Source: Macrotrachela quadricornifera
Lineage: Eukaryota; Rotifera; Eurotatoria; Philodinida; Philodinidae
Direction: 5' to 3'
DNA length: 64,000 nt
Assembly (NCBI GenBank): GCA_022393335.1
Contig: JAJEKB010020941.1
Span: 775,055-839,054 of the forward strand
Within the stretch, counting starts at the first letter, position 1; each line of letters begins with the position of its first letter. Position numbers and translations under genes: made by a program. The notes under the pieces were generated by a model, which was given only the letters and a program-made list of their open reading frames with translations, was not told the origin of the DNA and did no database searches. Positions 34,691 to 46,999 of this stretch are shown piece by piece.

Positions 34691-34743
34691 CAGAGATATC
34701 CATCGCGGCAGTGGTAGATTCTCAACCGCGATGGGCATCTCTG
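34691..34743. repeat. isolated GC-rich hairpin, 18-bp stem
   Basis: CAGAGATATCCATCGCGG (34691-34708) pairs with CCGCGATGGGCATCTCTG (34726-34743) at 16 of 18 positions, with a 17-base loop. It stands out from AT-rich flanks and could be a structured RNA, a short MITE core or a cruciform site. No gene family is recognised. Confidence 0.7.
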
Positions 34744-35536
34744 CTGTAAGCTAAGAAAAGTATATAATATGTTGATGATATTTTCTTCCATGTAGTTGTT
34801 CACACACAGAAGATTTTACTCAATATCAAAATGGTCTAGTTGGATCTTACCAGAGCCATAACCTATCCCACAATAAGAACTTGGAGAATTCAACGAAATT
34901 ATATAATATTAAACTATCTAATTGTGATTTTTTTACTATCCTAGATCAATTTATCTCCGGCCGTAAACAACTGTATACTAATTAATTACGCTGAAAAATG
35001 ACAAACACTTTCAGTTATGGTTTACAGCAACTATATACGACGTTTCACAATGTTATTACGACGACCGTATACAGCGTCTGTATAAATTAGCCGTTTCTGA
35101 TACTCGTGACAACATTGTGACCACAAACGATGACTGGACGATGTCGTGTAGTATCAGAAACGTCAACTGGTCACTCTCATTAAATATCAATAATCTACAG
35201 ATCGATCACGCTATTTATATTAGTATTATTAATAACCAGTTTTAAGTGGCGTTATGTAACAATACTTCATTCTCTATGAAGTAGATGTCTACTATTGATT
35301 ATGACTTCCAAAATATTTCTTTAGCGTTCGCTTGACTTAAAAGCCCGTTGCAAAAGATAATCCGACTATATGTATAGGATCTACATTCTATTTGTTTTCA
35401 TGATACTCATCATCGCTTCATAACATTTTCCAAGCCCATTAAAAAGCTTTAAAAGCCATTTCACAGCCCTTCTGGCTCGCTACCTATTCACCATTTGTTT
35501 TGCGAAAATCCTTATATATACATATGTTCCACGTTT
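34744..35536. other. spacer with a 'GTTTCTGATAC' hairpin
   Basis: No gene. A stem pairs 'ccgtttctgatact' (about 35089) with 'agtatcagaaacg' (about 35150). GCCGTAAAC/GTTTAC motifs (34958-35030) recur at 36540-36740 and 58960-59230. Confidence 0.5.
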
Positions 35537-36035
35537 TGGTTTGGAGTTTTCGTCTTTCTATTGAGTCAAGATAGGCATTCTTTACTATTGTCCGGATACA
35601 TTAATTGGTCGGAATAACGTTATGTCTTATCCTTACAGTAGTGAAGAAAAGCATTATTAATTAGCCGAACTATATGTTCGTAGTTCTCTCGACTATTATC
35701 AGGATAAGACACAGTATTATTCAGGCCGATCTAGAGGTTATTTAGGATCTTCTTTCATTCGACCTGAACAACACCATGCTTTACCCTTATAATAATAGAG
35801 AAAAGTCATGAGTCTACGATTAAGTGACTTAGTAGTATTTTTTTCCAATATTGTAAGGGTAAAGTATGGTATTGTTCAGGTCAAATGAAAGAAGACTTCA
35901 AATAACCTCTGGATCGGTAAGGATAAGACATGACGTTATTCCGACCAATTCATGTATTATCTGATCTTCGCTCATATGATCCGAACAATAGGAAAGAATA
36001 CTTATCCTAACTCAATAGAAAGACAAAAATCCAAA
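35537..36035. repeat. long hairpin of the 'GTTCGGG' MITE family
   Basis: The outer arms mirror each other ('cgtctttctattgagt' near 35551 against 'actcaatagaaagaca' near 36010; 'ggtcggaataacg' against 'cgttattccgacc'). The interior holds a core of about 110 bp at 35690-35800 (ctattatcaggataagaca .. accatgctttacccttataataatag) and a partial mirrored core at 35855-35890. Confidence 0.82.
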
Positions 36036-36124
36036 ATCAAAATCTATAACATCCCTCCATATATGTGAATATATATAACCAATGTAGTTATGCCTTCATC
36101 GTCCTTCAATAACACTTTCCATGT

Positions 36125-36410
36125 ACGTTAAGAAATTTGAAAGGACTTCAAAAGCTCTTCTTTTGAAACACCTTAAGATTAGGTGTTTTTAGTTGCAAGT
36201 GCACTCATATAAAGGGAAGAAACCGTTTTAAGGCTCTTCTATTAAACGGAACCTTCACAGAGGATGTTTTCTATTGTAAAAAATGAATTTTTTGAAAAGG
36301 CTTAAAAAGGCCTTGTTTTCAAAACACCGATAACAATGTATTTTAGATTGTAAATGGATAGTGGTGAATTAGAAATGTTTTCGCAAGCCTTTTTCTTAGG
36401 CAAAACCGTT
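36125..36410. repeat. four spaced short hairpins (about 85-bp spacing)
   Basis: Mini-hairpins of the type 'gttttcgcaagcc..ttaggcaaaac' occur near 36135, 36220, 36290 and 36378. Each pairs an A-rich 'aaaaggctt' side with a 'gccttgtttt' side. No ORF is involved. Confidence 0.5.
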
Positions 36411-37131
36411 GGATAAGAAATTTTTTTTGGGAAAAAAGGTTTTGGTTGAAAATGGTTGAAATTTACTTTTGTGAATGAAGAGCGACTCTGTTTAACTAAT
36501 TGTGAGTATGATTGGAAACGAGGATATACGTGTGTAAACAGGGCCGTATACTACTCTTTTCCATGAGAATATGGCTGGGTTACAGCAGATGCTTTAGTGT
36601 ATACAGTGTCGATACTGCACCGTATACATTAGTCAAAAAAAAGGTCCGTAATATGGGGCATATGGAACGAGTCATTTACGGTGAGTTTACGGTCATATCA
36701 TCAGATTTACGAAGGTTTGCGTTAGTCGTAATCGTGGACTTAGGATCGTGACATTTTTTCAAAGGAAATAGGAAAAATATTGATAGAAGATATATGTTTA
36801 TAGAAAGCATATTACAGAAAGGGTTACATTATTTTCAAAAGTATGCAATGTCTGTAAGAAGTTCAGTCTTATATAAAAATCAATGATAGTAACGCAACGC
36901 GAAAAGGGTCTCAAGAACTATAAGTTTCTATTTAATGTTACAATCGCGAATCGAATATTGAATTAACTTTAAAGTTACAAATTTTTGTTCCTGAATTTTG
37001 ACTTAACCATTGAACCTTTGAAAGTATGATTAGTTCAAGATTGAAGTTTATATATATACGAAAAATCTTTTCATTATTTGTTGATACTGTCTAAGATGGC
37101 AGAAGATATGTCTGAATTTTATCCATTGTTT
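36411..37131. other. spacer 3' of the phosphatase gene
   Basis: No gene. Around 36540-36740 the sequence contains GCCGTATAC, CCGTAATATGGGGCATATGG and TTTACGG motifs, matching the inverted-repeat segment at 59000-59230 (CCGTAATACTGTGCATATGAA). Confidence 0.45.
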
Positions 37132-38526
37132 TTAAGAATAAGTAAATAAATCAGTGCTATTTTGATAATTTACCCCACAAGCCAGTGAGAAAGCCTTATA
37201 TCGTTGATTACGATCATTAATGTAGTCCATATATTGTTTCAATGGACAACTACCACCTGGACCATTAGTACATTGCGGTAAAGGTTTTGGTGCAGAATTG
37301 ACTAGCACTCGTACAAACGATCCATTATAAGCGGCAGATACGCAATCGAGTCGTTCCAATGCAACATGACCAAGAAATGGAACGAATTCACTTGATTTCC
37401 ATAGACGTTGATAATTAATTTGATCCAGTGGGAATGTACGATTTGAATCTAAAGTGTCTGAATATATTGAATCATTGTACAAACCTAATGCTGTTACAAG
37501 AAAAGGTGGCATTTCTCGATGAGCAATATATATATAAAGATCTTGATTTAAATTGTTCGTGTTATTCAGTAATTTACTTGAAGCAACAATCCATGGCAAG
37601 CCAAGACTAGGTGACAGTTCATTTTTGTAACCGTATTCGTAGACATACTTGATATCGAAATAGTATTCAAAAGCAAGCCATTCTTCTGATGTAAATAATT
37701 TACAAAAAGGTGAATATCCTCTAATGACAGTTTCATATCCACATAGTTCCTGCATTGCTAATACATCATTGGCCACAAAGTGAAATCCTGAATTCTTAGC
37801 ATTTAGTCTTGCTAGAATTGGTATTGTATAATGTGCTAACCAGACATTCGCTTCTTTTGAACCTGCAGACGAATTGAATCGAGGACAAGTTTCTTTTGGT
37901 GTTAGAGTATTGGCTCCTTGATATTCTGATTCTGAAATAGGAACTATCTGACCAATAGTTTCCTCTCCAGCGTATAATCCTGAAAAGAGTGCCGAACCGG
38001 TTAACTTTGTTCGATCTGATGCTGACACCCATATTTTGAAAGATGCATTTTTTTTCGACGGTATTAGTTTGGGATAACGATATGCCATTTCGGTACCTAG
38101 AGTGAATGCTTCGAGAGTTCCAGATTTGGATAATTTTTCTAACTCTTCAGTACTGTTTGTTATAGGCGAAATCCATTCAGTTAAAAAGGCTAAATCGACG
38201 GAATTAGAAAAGTCATCCACACGAGAAAAGTTTTTAAGGCGATCTAAAAATGGAAGAATAGTACTGTTATAATCATTGTCGTTGGCATAAATTGAACCAT
38301 GACGCACCAGATAAACTGCTTTTTTCACTGCACAACCTTGTGGTGGATCAGGATTTAATCCAATAGTGTTAGATTCGAAATAAGGCGAGATTGCACTGAG
38401 ATGCTGGAGTATATTAAATGCATAGGAGCTATAGGTTGGACCAGCAGAGATAAACCATGGTGGATAGAAATCAGTAGCATATCCTTTAGCGATTAAAATA
38501 ATCCAAAGCAACAATAGTGAATACAT
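37132..38526 (-). CDS. secreted histidine acid phosphatase (fungal-type, branch 2)
   Basis: A single-exon gene of 464 residues with an N-terminal signal peptide (MYSLLLLWIILIAKGYA). The phosphate-pocket motif is VYLVRHGSIYAND (RHG at 75-77; the His is the expected phospho-acceptor). IWVSASDRTK lies at 165-174. The second-His/proton-donor region is AHREMPPF (335-342), with Glu where many relatives have the HD pair. C-terminal marks are PFLGHVALERLDC, VRVLVNSAPKPLPQC and GGSCPLKQYMDYI. Many Cys and N-glycosylation sites (NST, NRT, NGS) fit an extracellular or lysosomal enzyme acting on phosphomonoesters, possibly inositol phosphates. The pattern is that of fungal acid phosphatases, so transfer from a fungus is plausible. 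The frame is intact, with no introns. Confidence 0.88.
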   Translation of the reverse strand: MYSLLLLWIILIAKGYATDFYPPWFISAGPTYSSYAFNILQHLSAISPYFESNTIGLNPDPPQGCAVKKAVYLVRHGSIYANDNDYNSTILPFLDRLKNFSRVDDFSNSVDLAFLTEWISPITNSTEELEKLSKSGTLEAFTLGTEMAYRYPKLIPSKKNASFKIWVSASDRTKLTGSALFSGLYAGEETIGQIVPISESEYQGANTLTPKETCPRFNSSAGSKEANVWLAHYTIPILARLNAKNSGFHFVANDVLAMQELCGYETVIRGYSPFCKLFTSEEWLAFEYYFDIKYVYEYGYKNELSPSLGLPWIVASSKLLNNTNNLNQDLYIYIAHREMPPFLVTALGLYNDSIYSDTLDSNRTFPLDQINYQRLWKSSEFVPFLGHVALERLDCVSAAYNGSFVRVLVNSAPKPLPQCTNGPGGSCPLKQYMDYINDRNQRYKAFSLACGVNYQNSTDLFTYS

Positions 38527-40070
38527 TTGATAGAATATCTAAAAGAAAAATTATTTTTGCTTCTATTTTTTGTCATTTTACTTGTTCGGTAAAAACTTTT
38601 CTCTTAAAAATAAAGTAATAAACAATATAATACATGCCCACATTTTCGCCAAATAATTGGCAAAGAGCTGAACTCCAATCTCGAAGAAATCATATAAAGA
38701 AGACCTTCTTGATTGGTCATAACAGATTCTAAAACATTAAAAATCTTACATTTGAAATTAGAAAAATAGCCTGCCTATAGAAACAGTGGAATCGAGAGAC
38801 ATAACGTCATTAAGATAATATGTTGACAGCATTGCAGTTTCAGCTGATCCATATACATGCCAAATGCCATATTTTAACAAGAAACTGAATAGAAAAACAA
38901 CTTCGCTTACCTTTTTCCAGGCAGGATTTTATATTTAACGTATCAATTTCCTGTTCTGCTTTTTTTTAAATTATTTCTTGATTACTGTTGACTCTGACTA
39001 TGTTTCAGATTCTCAAATAGTGTATCCAGGAGTAAGAAGCTCAAGAGATTTCTACAAAATTGTAACATTATCGTATAGCTTCTGTCATAATTTTCCTTGT
39101 AAATCTCATTCATATTGACGAGAGAAAGGACATTTTGTATAACGGCACGGATCAGAATAGGAAAAATGAATGATTGTCCAAACTGAAAAGATCAACGGGC
39201 GCATTTATCGAATGATTACTACATATAAGAATGAATTTGTTAAAGCTACTTTTTACAAATATTGAATCGATTCGATAGGGTTAATCGATAAACAAATCTT
39301 AGTAAATAATATTCATCTAAAATTATAGAGAAAAATTCCATGAAAAACATTTTTACATCTCACCAATCACCACTATAACTTGTTTCTATAGTTGATAAAA
39401 GACCTAAATTATTATTTTCCATAGAATCACATAAAAGGCTGAAGTAGGAGCAGCTATCATAGATTTCGATCGATGTATACTTGTATTTTTTCTCAATTGA
39501 AGTCAAATTCGGCTTGTTCATAATCGATTTCAAACCATTAGACTCCTCCCATACATGGGACCACGGTGCCCGAAGCTGCCGTAGACAAGATCACATAAGT
39601 GCTTTTTGAGAATATTTCAAAATCTCTAATTCTTTGTTTTTATATTAAAAAATATCGCATAATATCAGCAGAAAGTTAGTTCATGATTATAAGCATTCTG
39701 CAGCTTTAGCATCAAAAATTTCAAGTTGCAAATAGAGAATATTCCCCTAAGAGAATATATATGTATGTAAGCACCGTTAATATCTTTAATAAAAATTCAA
39801 ACTAGACATGACAAAGTTCAAAAGCAATTACAATTGCTGAGCAGCTAAAATTCGCTATTCTCTCGAAGAACTGATAGTTATTTCAAGGTTTTAGACGAGT
39901 TAGTTTTTTTTGTCTCATTTTTCAAGCGCACAACCGCACGAGAGTACACTGAATTTCCTCTTAATCATGAAAAATGTTAGTTCTTCGTTATCACGGATAA
40001 AGCATTTGTGGCTATAGTCCGATTACCAATATCTTCCTCTAATGAAGCGGTATCAATTTTTTGAAATTCA
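38527..40070. other. 5' flank of the phosphatase gene and spacer
   Basis: No gene recognised. About 38867-38935 is a diverged copy of 25728-25800. The promoter of the phosphatase gene is expected just right of 38526. Confidence 0.4.
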
Positions 40071-40212
40071 TATATAAAAATAGGAGTGTAAGTTTTAAGA
40101 TGAAAATTTTTATCTCCCTCCATTACAAGCAGGCACAATACAGAAATTGGTTCCTATGTTTGTTTAGTTGAGCACCAATTGTTCAAAGATATGTGAGTTC
40201 CACATTTTCACT
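40071..40212. repeat. partial copy of the 45069-45291 MITE
   Basis: Shares 'gtaagttttaag', 'tccattaca', 'acagaaattggttcct' and the right terminus atatgtgagttccaca, but lacks the left terminus and the internal tandem units. Confidence 0.75.
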
Positions 40213-43200
40213 TTACTCCACTGAAAACGAATTGATTTCTGTCAATGTTTAAAAAAAGTCTGACGAAGTGAAAGAAGAACAAAAAGGAACACGATGAGTT
40301 TGAAATTAAATCAAGAATACATTTGATTAATTATAAAAAGAGTAACGAAACAGTTTGATTGGCCAGGATAAAAGCAGGAACTAATATCATTTTAAGGGAC
40401 ATGATTGATTCAGAAAAGTTACAGAAATAGTACCTAATATGAAATCTAGAAAAAAATCCTATTAATTACAGAAAACAGTAGAAAATCTTTATTGCTCAGC
40501 AAATTATTTAAATGAAATTCGATCATCTGATGTTCAGTAACTCTTAGGTCTCGTTATTCAAGGGTAGAAAAACATGAGTGTTTCAATCGAAATTTGAAAA
40601 ATATACAGATGAAAAACCTCAGACAGACCGTCTCCATATGGAGACATGTTTGTTCTTGTTACGAGCTATTCAACCAAACTGAATCCAAATGGCTCCTTGT
40701 GGACTTTGATAGATATCAGTGGATTTTCAAGGATTCTGCGATCTATTGAGATCTACTTTTTTTTTCTTAATATAATACAAGTCTCAAATTGCTACTAACT
40801 ATGCTCCCAGAATGACCTTAGAAAATTAATGATAATATTTTAGAGAGTCCTTCCGAAGTTAATTGTGGAACACGTAGATAACTGGCAATAAGTTATAAAT
40901 ATTGTCTTTAGGCAACGCTTAAAAATTTACAAGTATTTCCTGAAAGATAGGCATACTTAGCTATAGAGAATACATTAACTTTTAAAGAAAAATTAAAGTA
41001 ATATATGTAGTATTAGTTTAACAATGAATGTAGATTCATGTACAGATTCAAATTCTTTATCAAACGGGCGCCACAGAATTTCTGTAACATACCTCATTAA
41101 AATAAAATAAGTAATCTTCCCTAAAGATTCTTTGTAGAAAATAATTTTATAGTCTAACTATCGTCAAAAAAAATTTAAATTTAACGAGCTGCACAAAATT
41201 AACATGTTTCAAAAAAAACTTTTACCTGCATATATTGCAAAACATGATACAGCATGACAGATAGTTTTCACCAATGTGTTTAACAAAGATGCATAAATCA
41301 AAAGGAAAACTTGTATATTTGTAATCAAGAATTGTGTTTTTTTGACTTCGTATGAAAATCTCGTGCACTTTTCACTGCGATATTTATATTTATGTAACTT
41401 TCTACTGTGTATATACATAAAATGAATGCAAGGATCCGATTGAGTGCACATAAACACAATTATTTAGAAAGGAATATACGCACACGTGGAAAAAATACAT
41501 CAAATAAGTGACGGTAGGCAATAACATACTCGAATCAATGAAATTACTTTTTGTATCGTTTCGTTGTCTTTCGATTGAATCTTAACATACCTTAAACTAA
41601 AATGTGTAAAGCGTCTCAAGAGCAAAATTCAAGTAGATTTTCTTTTTCCGTTATGTTCACTTCATCTAATACAGTTTGAGATGTTGATCACGAATGTCAG
41701 ATTCTTAACCTCAGTGAAGATTTTTTTTGGTCGAAAGATGCCATTTGCATCAAAAAGTGAATGTAAAACACTTATTAAATAGACTTCATATCTGGAAGTC
41801 TACTGATAGTAGCGTTTCAAACTAAATCGACTATGATATCTATAAGTAGATTTTATAAATCTATCTTGCTTTCCTACATAAACAATAGAGAGTATTATTT
41901 TATCTCATTCTATACGCCATACAACTGCCTACAAAATTACACATCGTTTTTTCTTTTTTCTCTTTCGTCGAGAAAAATCATGTTTACTGCATCACACTAG
42001 AGATACGAAGGCCATTTTTGCACAACATGATTATTTCTCATTCCAAATAAGTGAAAACTGATATTAATATTTAATGCATACATAATTCATCTTATTCATA
42101 CTTGACTATATAATTTGAATAGAAACATAAAGCATAAAAGTATTTTTTACGAAATATGTATCACCCTGAGAATATGTTTCGATTAAATGCTAAAACTACC
42201 GTTGTAATTTATAGCTGTTTTTCGTTCAACAAAATGTATACAGAAATTTGATATCAGTTTTATTTTTTTTTTAAAGCTTTGATTGCACCAAAGTCCTTTA
42301 ATTGCCAGCATTTCAACATTTGTAGCTTGAATAATAAAATATTTACATTTTGAAAAGTTCGATGTGTTAAAAGCACTTCAATATTTGGATCTTATTTAAT
42401 GTTATCTGACAACTGTACGCCTAAATCTTTGCGTACCTCAACTAAAGCTTCTGATCATCTATCTTTGTTTTCCCTCCATTTAAAATAACAATCGTTAATG
42501 TATACTTTGCCATTTTTATCAACATATTCAATTTGTTTAACTGGATACCGAGTGCCAATGCTTTAATAAAATGATGATATGCGCGGCTAAAGATACTTGC
42601 AAAGGCCAACAATTGAAGATCCTATACTTACGAAAAAAATATTAGAATTAGCCGACAGCAAGACAGAGCATTTACTAGGCTTGCTACCATCTGTCTCTAG
42701 AATGCCTGTTATATTAACACGAAATATTGTTATTGAACTGTGTCTTATTAACGACATGAATGGAATTTGATTCGACAATAATTCTATCAGGCTGATTCTA
42801 TATCAACAAATGCTTTGTCAAACACGTTTCTGAACAACACACAGTACGTGCATCATCCTATATATACATTAATTGAAATTATTAAATCGAAAATTGAGCA
42901 TAATCTTGAGGGTATTATGATTAATGTTAGTGAATACTTCTAATATTACATCATAGTATATAGGATCATTCTGATAAGCTTACATCCCGCGTGGTCGACT
43001 CTAAATATTACTACACGATAGCAATTAAAAGTAGTCTTTCTCACATTGTTGTCATTACATGATACTTATATTAGTAATATTATACGACCTTAAAAGTTGA
43101 CACATATCTCAACATCCATCATTTGACTTTTACTTTAATATTAACTATTGAATTCAATCTGATTTCGAAATATTCATTATAAAGCAGTTTAATTTTTAAT

Positions 43201-44994
43201 TTGCTGATAATGATGATGATATTATGTATGAAAATTCCCATAGCTTGAAGCTGATTATCCTACTATACTTTATTTAACTAATATGCAAACAAAAATACGT
43301 GCACATTTCTTTGATATTATTAATAATTGCTTTCGTTCTGTACAATTCGAAGTTGATTAAATATTCTATTTGTAAATGTAAAGCATAATAGTTTGAATGG
43401 TACGACTTTGGTAAGAAGAAAATAAAAAAATTACGTTTGAAAGAAACTTTAAGATCATTATTTATGTAGCCGTACTATGCTATTTTACATTTACACATAT
43501 GAGTAATGTGCTTGAATGGCATTAATAACATTTTTCATTTTTTTTTTGTTCCATCAAATTTAAGCACAATTTTGCAACAAAAAATTGATTCAGTTATACT
43601 AAATAAATCCTTCAAAATAAAGCAACGTGATATTGAAATAAACTTTCAATTAATATTTTTCAAGTATTTTTCACATTCAATTGTTAATAAACAAATATTC
43701 AGGTTGAAGGAGACAAAAAAATATATTGAGAAATGTTTTCGGTATCATTATTGTTGGCAATTGTTTCTTTATCATACAGTATTACAAGAAAGAGCCTTTA
43801 ATAAATTATTTCTTTAATTTCACAATCATTCTATATAAGAGAATGACTGAGTTTTAACTAAAAACTACTTTTTAACAGTAATCTTAGGTGATAAAGAGTG
43901 ATCAGTCGTTCATTTTTACTAGGAAAGATTGAAAAAATTCTTTAAGCGAAAGCGATTGCCCCTTCATTTTTCTCTGTGTGCAATCCTATAACAACTGGTT
44001 CGATATTTATCTGTTGTAGAAACTTCAGTATTTTTATTGTACCAATCATTTTTGGCTTAAGAGAATAATCGTCAAGAAGAGATGGATAATCAACTACATA
44101 CAGCCACGTATGTTACTTGAGAGAAACAATTAGTCGCTGGAAGGATTCTCTTCATTAGCTAGAATAATGAAAAGTATCTTCACAATTTCACCATCCTACG
44201 ATAGTAGTCTATATCATAAACTGTATGTGATCCTATTTTAAAAGAATTCCTATGAACAAGTAGCGCTCATCCTACGGATTCGCTGACCCTTTTCTGAAAG
44301 AAAATTTAGTGTGATTATCATTCAAAATAATTTTCATTTGGATTATCTTTTATCTCAATCCACTCGGTTGCATGAAAGCTACGAAAAGAACATCCACTCT
44401 AGCGATGATCGTTTTATAGAAATATTTCTATATAGATTCAAATATAAATGACAAGAACCTCAATTTTGAGTTATTTGTCTTCGATTGAGATTGATCAAGT
44501 CTAATACAGATATTTGACCATATTCAATGGTTTGAAAAGTCATCTTTTCTAATCCTAAACTCTGACTTGTTTGAAAAAAACGGAGAAACAAACATTCATG
44601 TTTTTTTAAGTGCAATATTGATTGATATACGACTGTTTATTTAAGAAAACGGAATTAGATAAAGTTCAGATGTTGCAGTTTGTTCATCAAGTTCAATAGC
44701 ATGGCCAAGTGACGATCACTCCAAACCGCAATTCCATGAAAAAATATCTTTTTTTCAAACTAGAGAATTCCGAACAGCTTCTTAAAGTTTTAGAACGACA
44801 CGACTACATATTTATTTCTGCTTACGCTACAATAAGCAAACAACACTGTTAATATTCACGATCTCTTTATTGGATATGCTTTGTTATATAAAATGTCTAA
44901 TAAACAATTAGTTTTCCTAAAGAATCGAGTTTTTTGAGAGTCTATTAAGTTACCTCAAACCTTACTTGATGCACTCATGATAAACTTTTTAAAT
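40213..44994. other. 4.8-kb gene-poor AT-rich region
   Basis: No gene supported. Frames at 41209-41457, 42587-42778 and 43506-43817 are short, with no domains or splice-supported neighbours. No strong repeat was noticed apart from simple AT-rich sequence. Confidence 0.4.
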
Positions 44995-45052
44995 CAACGA
45001 CTAGTCGTTCGTCAGCCTCTCTCCGGTCGGCCACTCACGACTAGCCGTTTCC
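44995..45052. repeat. 58-bp palindromic motif, copy 1
   Basis: The motif runs CGACTAGTCGTTCGTC..GTCGGCCACTCACGACTAG; its two halves are inverted around 'tctctccgg'. Closely similar copies lie at 45583-45640 and, diverged, at 47205-47262, all in the same orientation. Confidence 0.8.
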
Positions 45053-45068
45053 ATGTACGGTTTATTTT

Positions 45069-45291
45069 TGTGGAACTCACATATGAAAAATGTGAGTATA
45101 AGTTTTAAGTCGAAGTTTTGCGGTTCCTCCCCCGACCCCCCCCCTTACAGACATACCCATTACAGACAGCCCCCATTACAGACACCCCTCCATTACAGAT
45201 ACCTGTTCATTACAGACAGGTGCGATACAGAAATTGGTTCCTTTGCTTATTTAGCTGAGGCTCGGTTTTTCAAAGATATGTGAGTTCCACA
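45069..45291. mobile_element. 223-bp MITE with perfect 16-bp inverted ends and internal tandem units
   Basis: Left TGTGGAACTCACATAT (45069-45084) and right ATATGTGAGTTCCACA (45276-45291) are perfect inverted repeats. Inside, 45145-45225 holds five to six units of about 16 bp built on 'CATTACAGACA' with C-rich spacers. A partial copy at 40071-40212 has only one unit, so the array expanded inside the element. Confidence 0.88.
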
Positions 45292-45582
45292 TTTTAGTCC
45301 TAAAGGGACTGCGCTGACAAACTTTTCTGTCTATCATTTGTCATATCAAGATTGGCATGCATACAAAAGTAGCTTACTCATAGCATATCGATACGTAATC
45401 GAAAACTCCCAACATTCAGAAGACATCGTGTAGTGTTCATCAGCTTTCAGTTTCTTTTTCATTTTTACAAAATGATATTTTGCCGGATTCATTATCAAAC
45501 AAGATTCATTCGATTCTTTGAAAAATCTACTTAAGTTGCTTGAGACTTTTTTCAAACTATGCTTTGAAATAACGTTCTAAAT

Positions 45583-45640
45583 CAACGTCTAGTCGTTCGT
45601 CGGCCTCCCTCCGGTCGGCCACTCACGACTAGTCGTTTCT
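45583..45640. repeat. 58-bp palindromic motif, copy 2
   Basis: Nearly identical to 44995-45052, with CGTCTAGTCGTTCGTCGGCC at the left and CACGACTAGTCGTTTC at the right. Confidence 0.8.
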
Positions 45641-46639
45641 ATAGTTCACATCGCTATATCCTTCAATATTAGTTCAGGTTTCAACCGAATAGATGCATCT
45701 CGTTTGAATTGCTCTCAAAACGTTATTGAAGATGTGTTAATACACTCACTAAGGAACTAAAAAACCAAACTATTGAAAAACTGCTATCAATAGAGTACAT
45801 CACATTGAAGTCTAGGAAAAATCTTCGCTTATTTTGAATGTTATTTCAAGGTTGATGTCTATGGAGACACAACAACAGGACACGAAGCAGTCACTTCTTG
45901 TTTGTACATAATTCTGTATAAATCTCACTCAAAACTCTGACGTTTAGTAATGTACAAAGAAAAATGTTTCTATTAGAATCAATGTTGAACATAGATTCAT
46001 GACCGTCGACTATTTTTAATTCAAGCTCAAAATAACAAGGAATTCATTAAAAAGGCTAAAAAAAATAGATCAAAAAAGCTTTTATTTACTGCGAATTCGG
46101 ATTTTCTATACTTGATAATGATTAGTCAAGTTTTATCGAAAACTGGTTCATTCATTTATTGTTAATCAATAACTAACAATATTGAAAAACTAACCTCAAT
46201 TTTAGGTTTCCTATAACCAATTATCTTTGGTGACTTTTTACTGGAGAAAGTTCATGTTATTAATTATTAATTATATGGTAAAACTCATTCAGTCTTGGTT
46301 TACCGATTTTCGATTATGTTGAATCAAACCTTTTTAGAAAATAACAAAACAGACTGAATTGCTTATTTACTTATTATTAGCCTCAAATTTGACTCGAGAT
46401 TCGAATTCTATAAGTTACTTTCGACAACCCTTGGTAGATTTTCTTATAGAACATCACAAGTTTTAAATATTTATTCTAAGTGACACAGTTTTCCAGTTGA
46501 AGTAAATACACACATACTGATAAACTTTAGAAACAGGCATACCTATAAAACTACAAACTTATTTTATCGTACACGATCTCTCCTCCAATCTACAAGACAA
46601 ATCATTATTTCGTGAAAGTTTTTTTTTTACTAAAAAAAT
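45641..46639. other. AT-rich spacer
   Basis: No gene and no clear repeat noticed. Confidence 0.4.
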
Positions 46640-46915
46640 TCATAAAACTAATAGCGTCATTCGATTTCCCAACACATAAACTTTTTGCTCAAACTTTATA
46701 AAAAATCATCGTTTTTAAAAAACAATTTCTTTTTCCAAGATCATAAGAAACTGATAGTGCTATTCGATTCCGCGACCCCAAAAACCTTTGGTCAAACTTT
46801 ATAAAAAAATCATTATTTTTGTAAAAAAGTAGCTTTTACGATTAAAAAAACTTTTACAAAATATCAAAAAACTAATAGTGCCATTCGATTTCTCGACCTC
46901 TAAAACCTTTGGTGT
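46640..46915 (-). repeat. tandem repeat, about 115-bp unit, three copies
   Basis: Units carry 'actaatagtgccattcgattt', 'cgacc..aaaacctttggt' and 'caaactttataaaaaatca'. The same unit, reversed, makes up parts of 61140-61990 ('tttataaagtttgaccaaag', 'ggaatcgaatggtactatt'). Confidence 0.8.
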
Positions 46916-46999
46916 ACCGTCTTAGCAAAGATTAACACGTAATCCTATTAATTTAGCTTATGTTGTTTTCTGATTGGCTTGGACAGACACATAAGCTTT

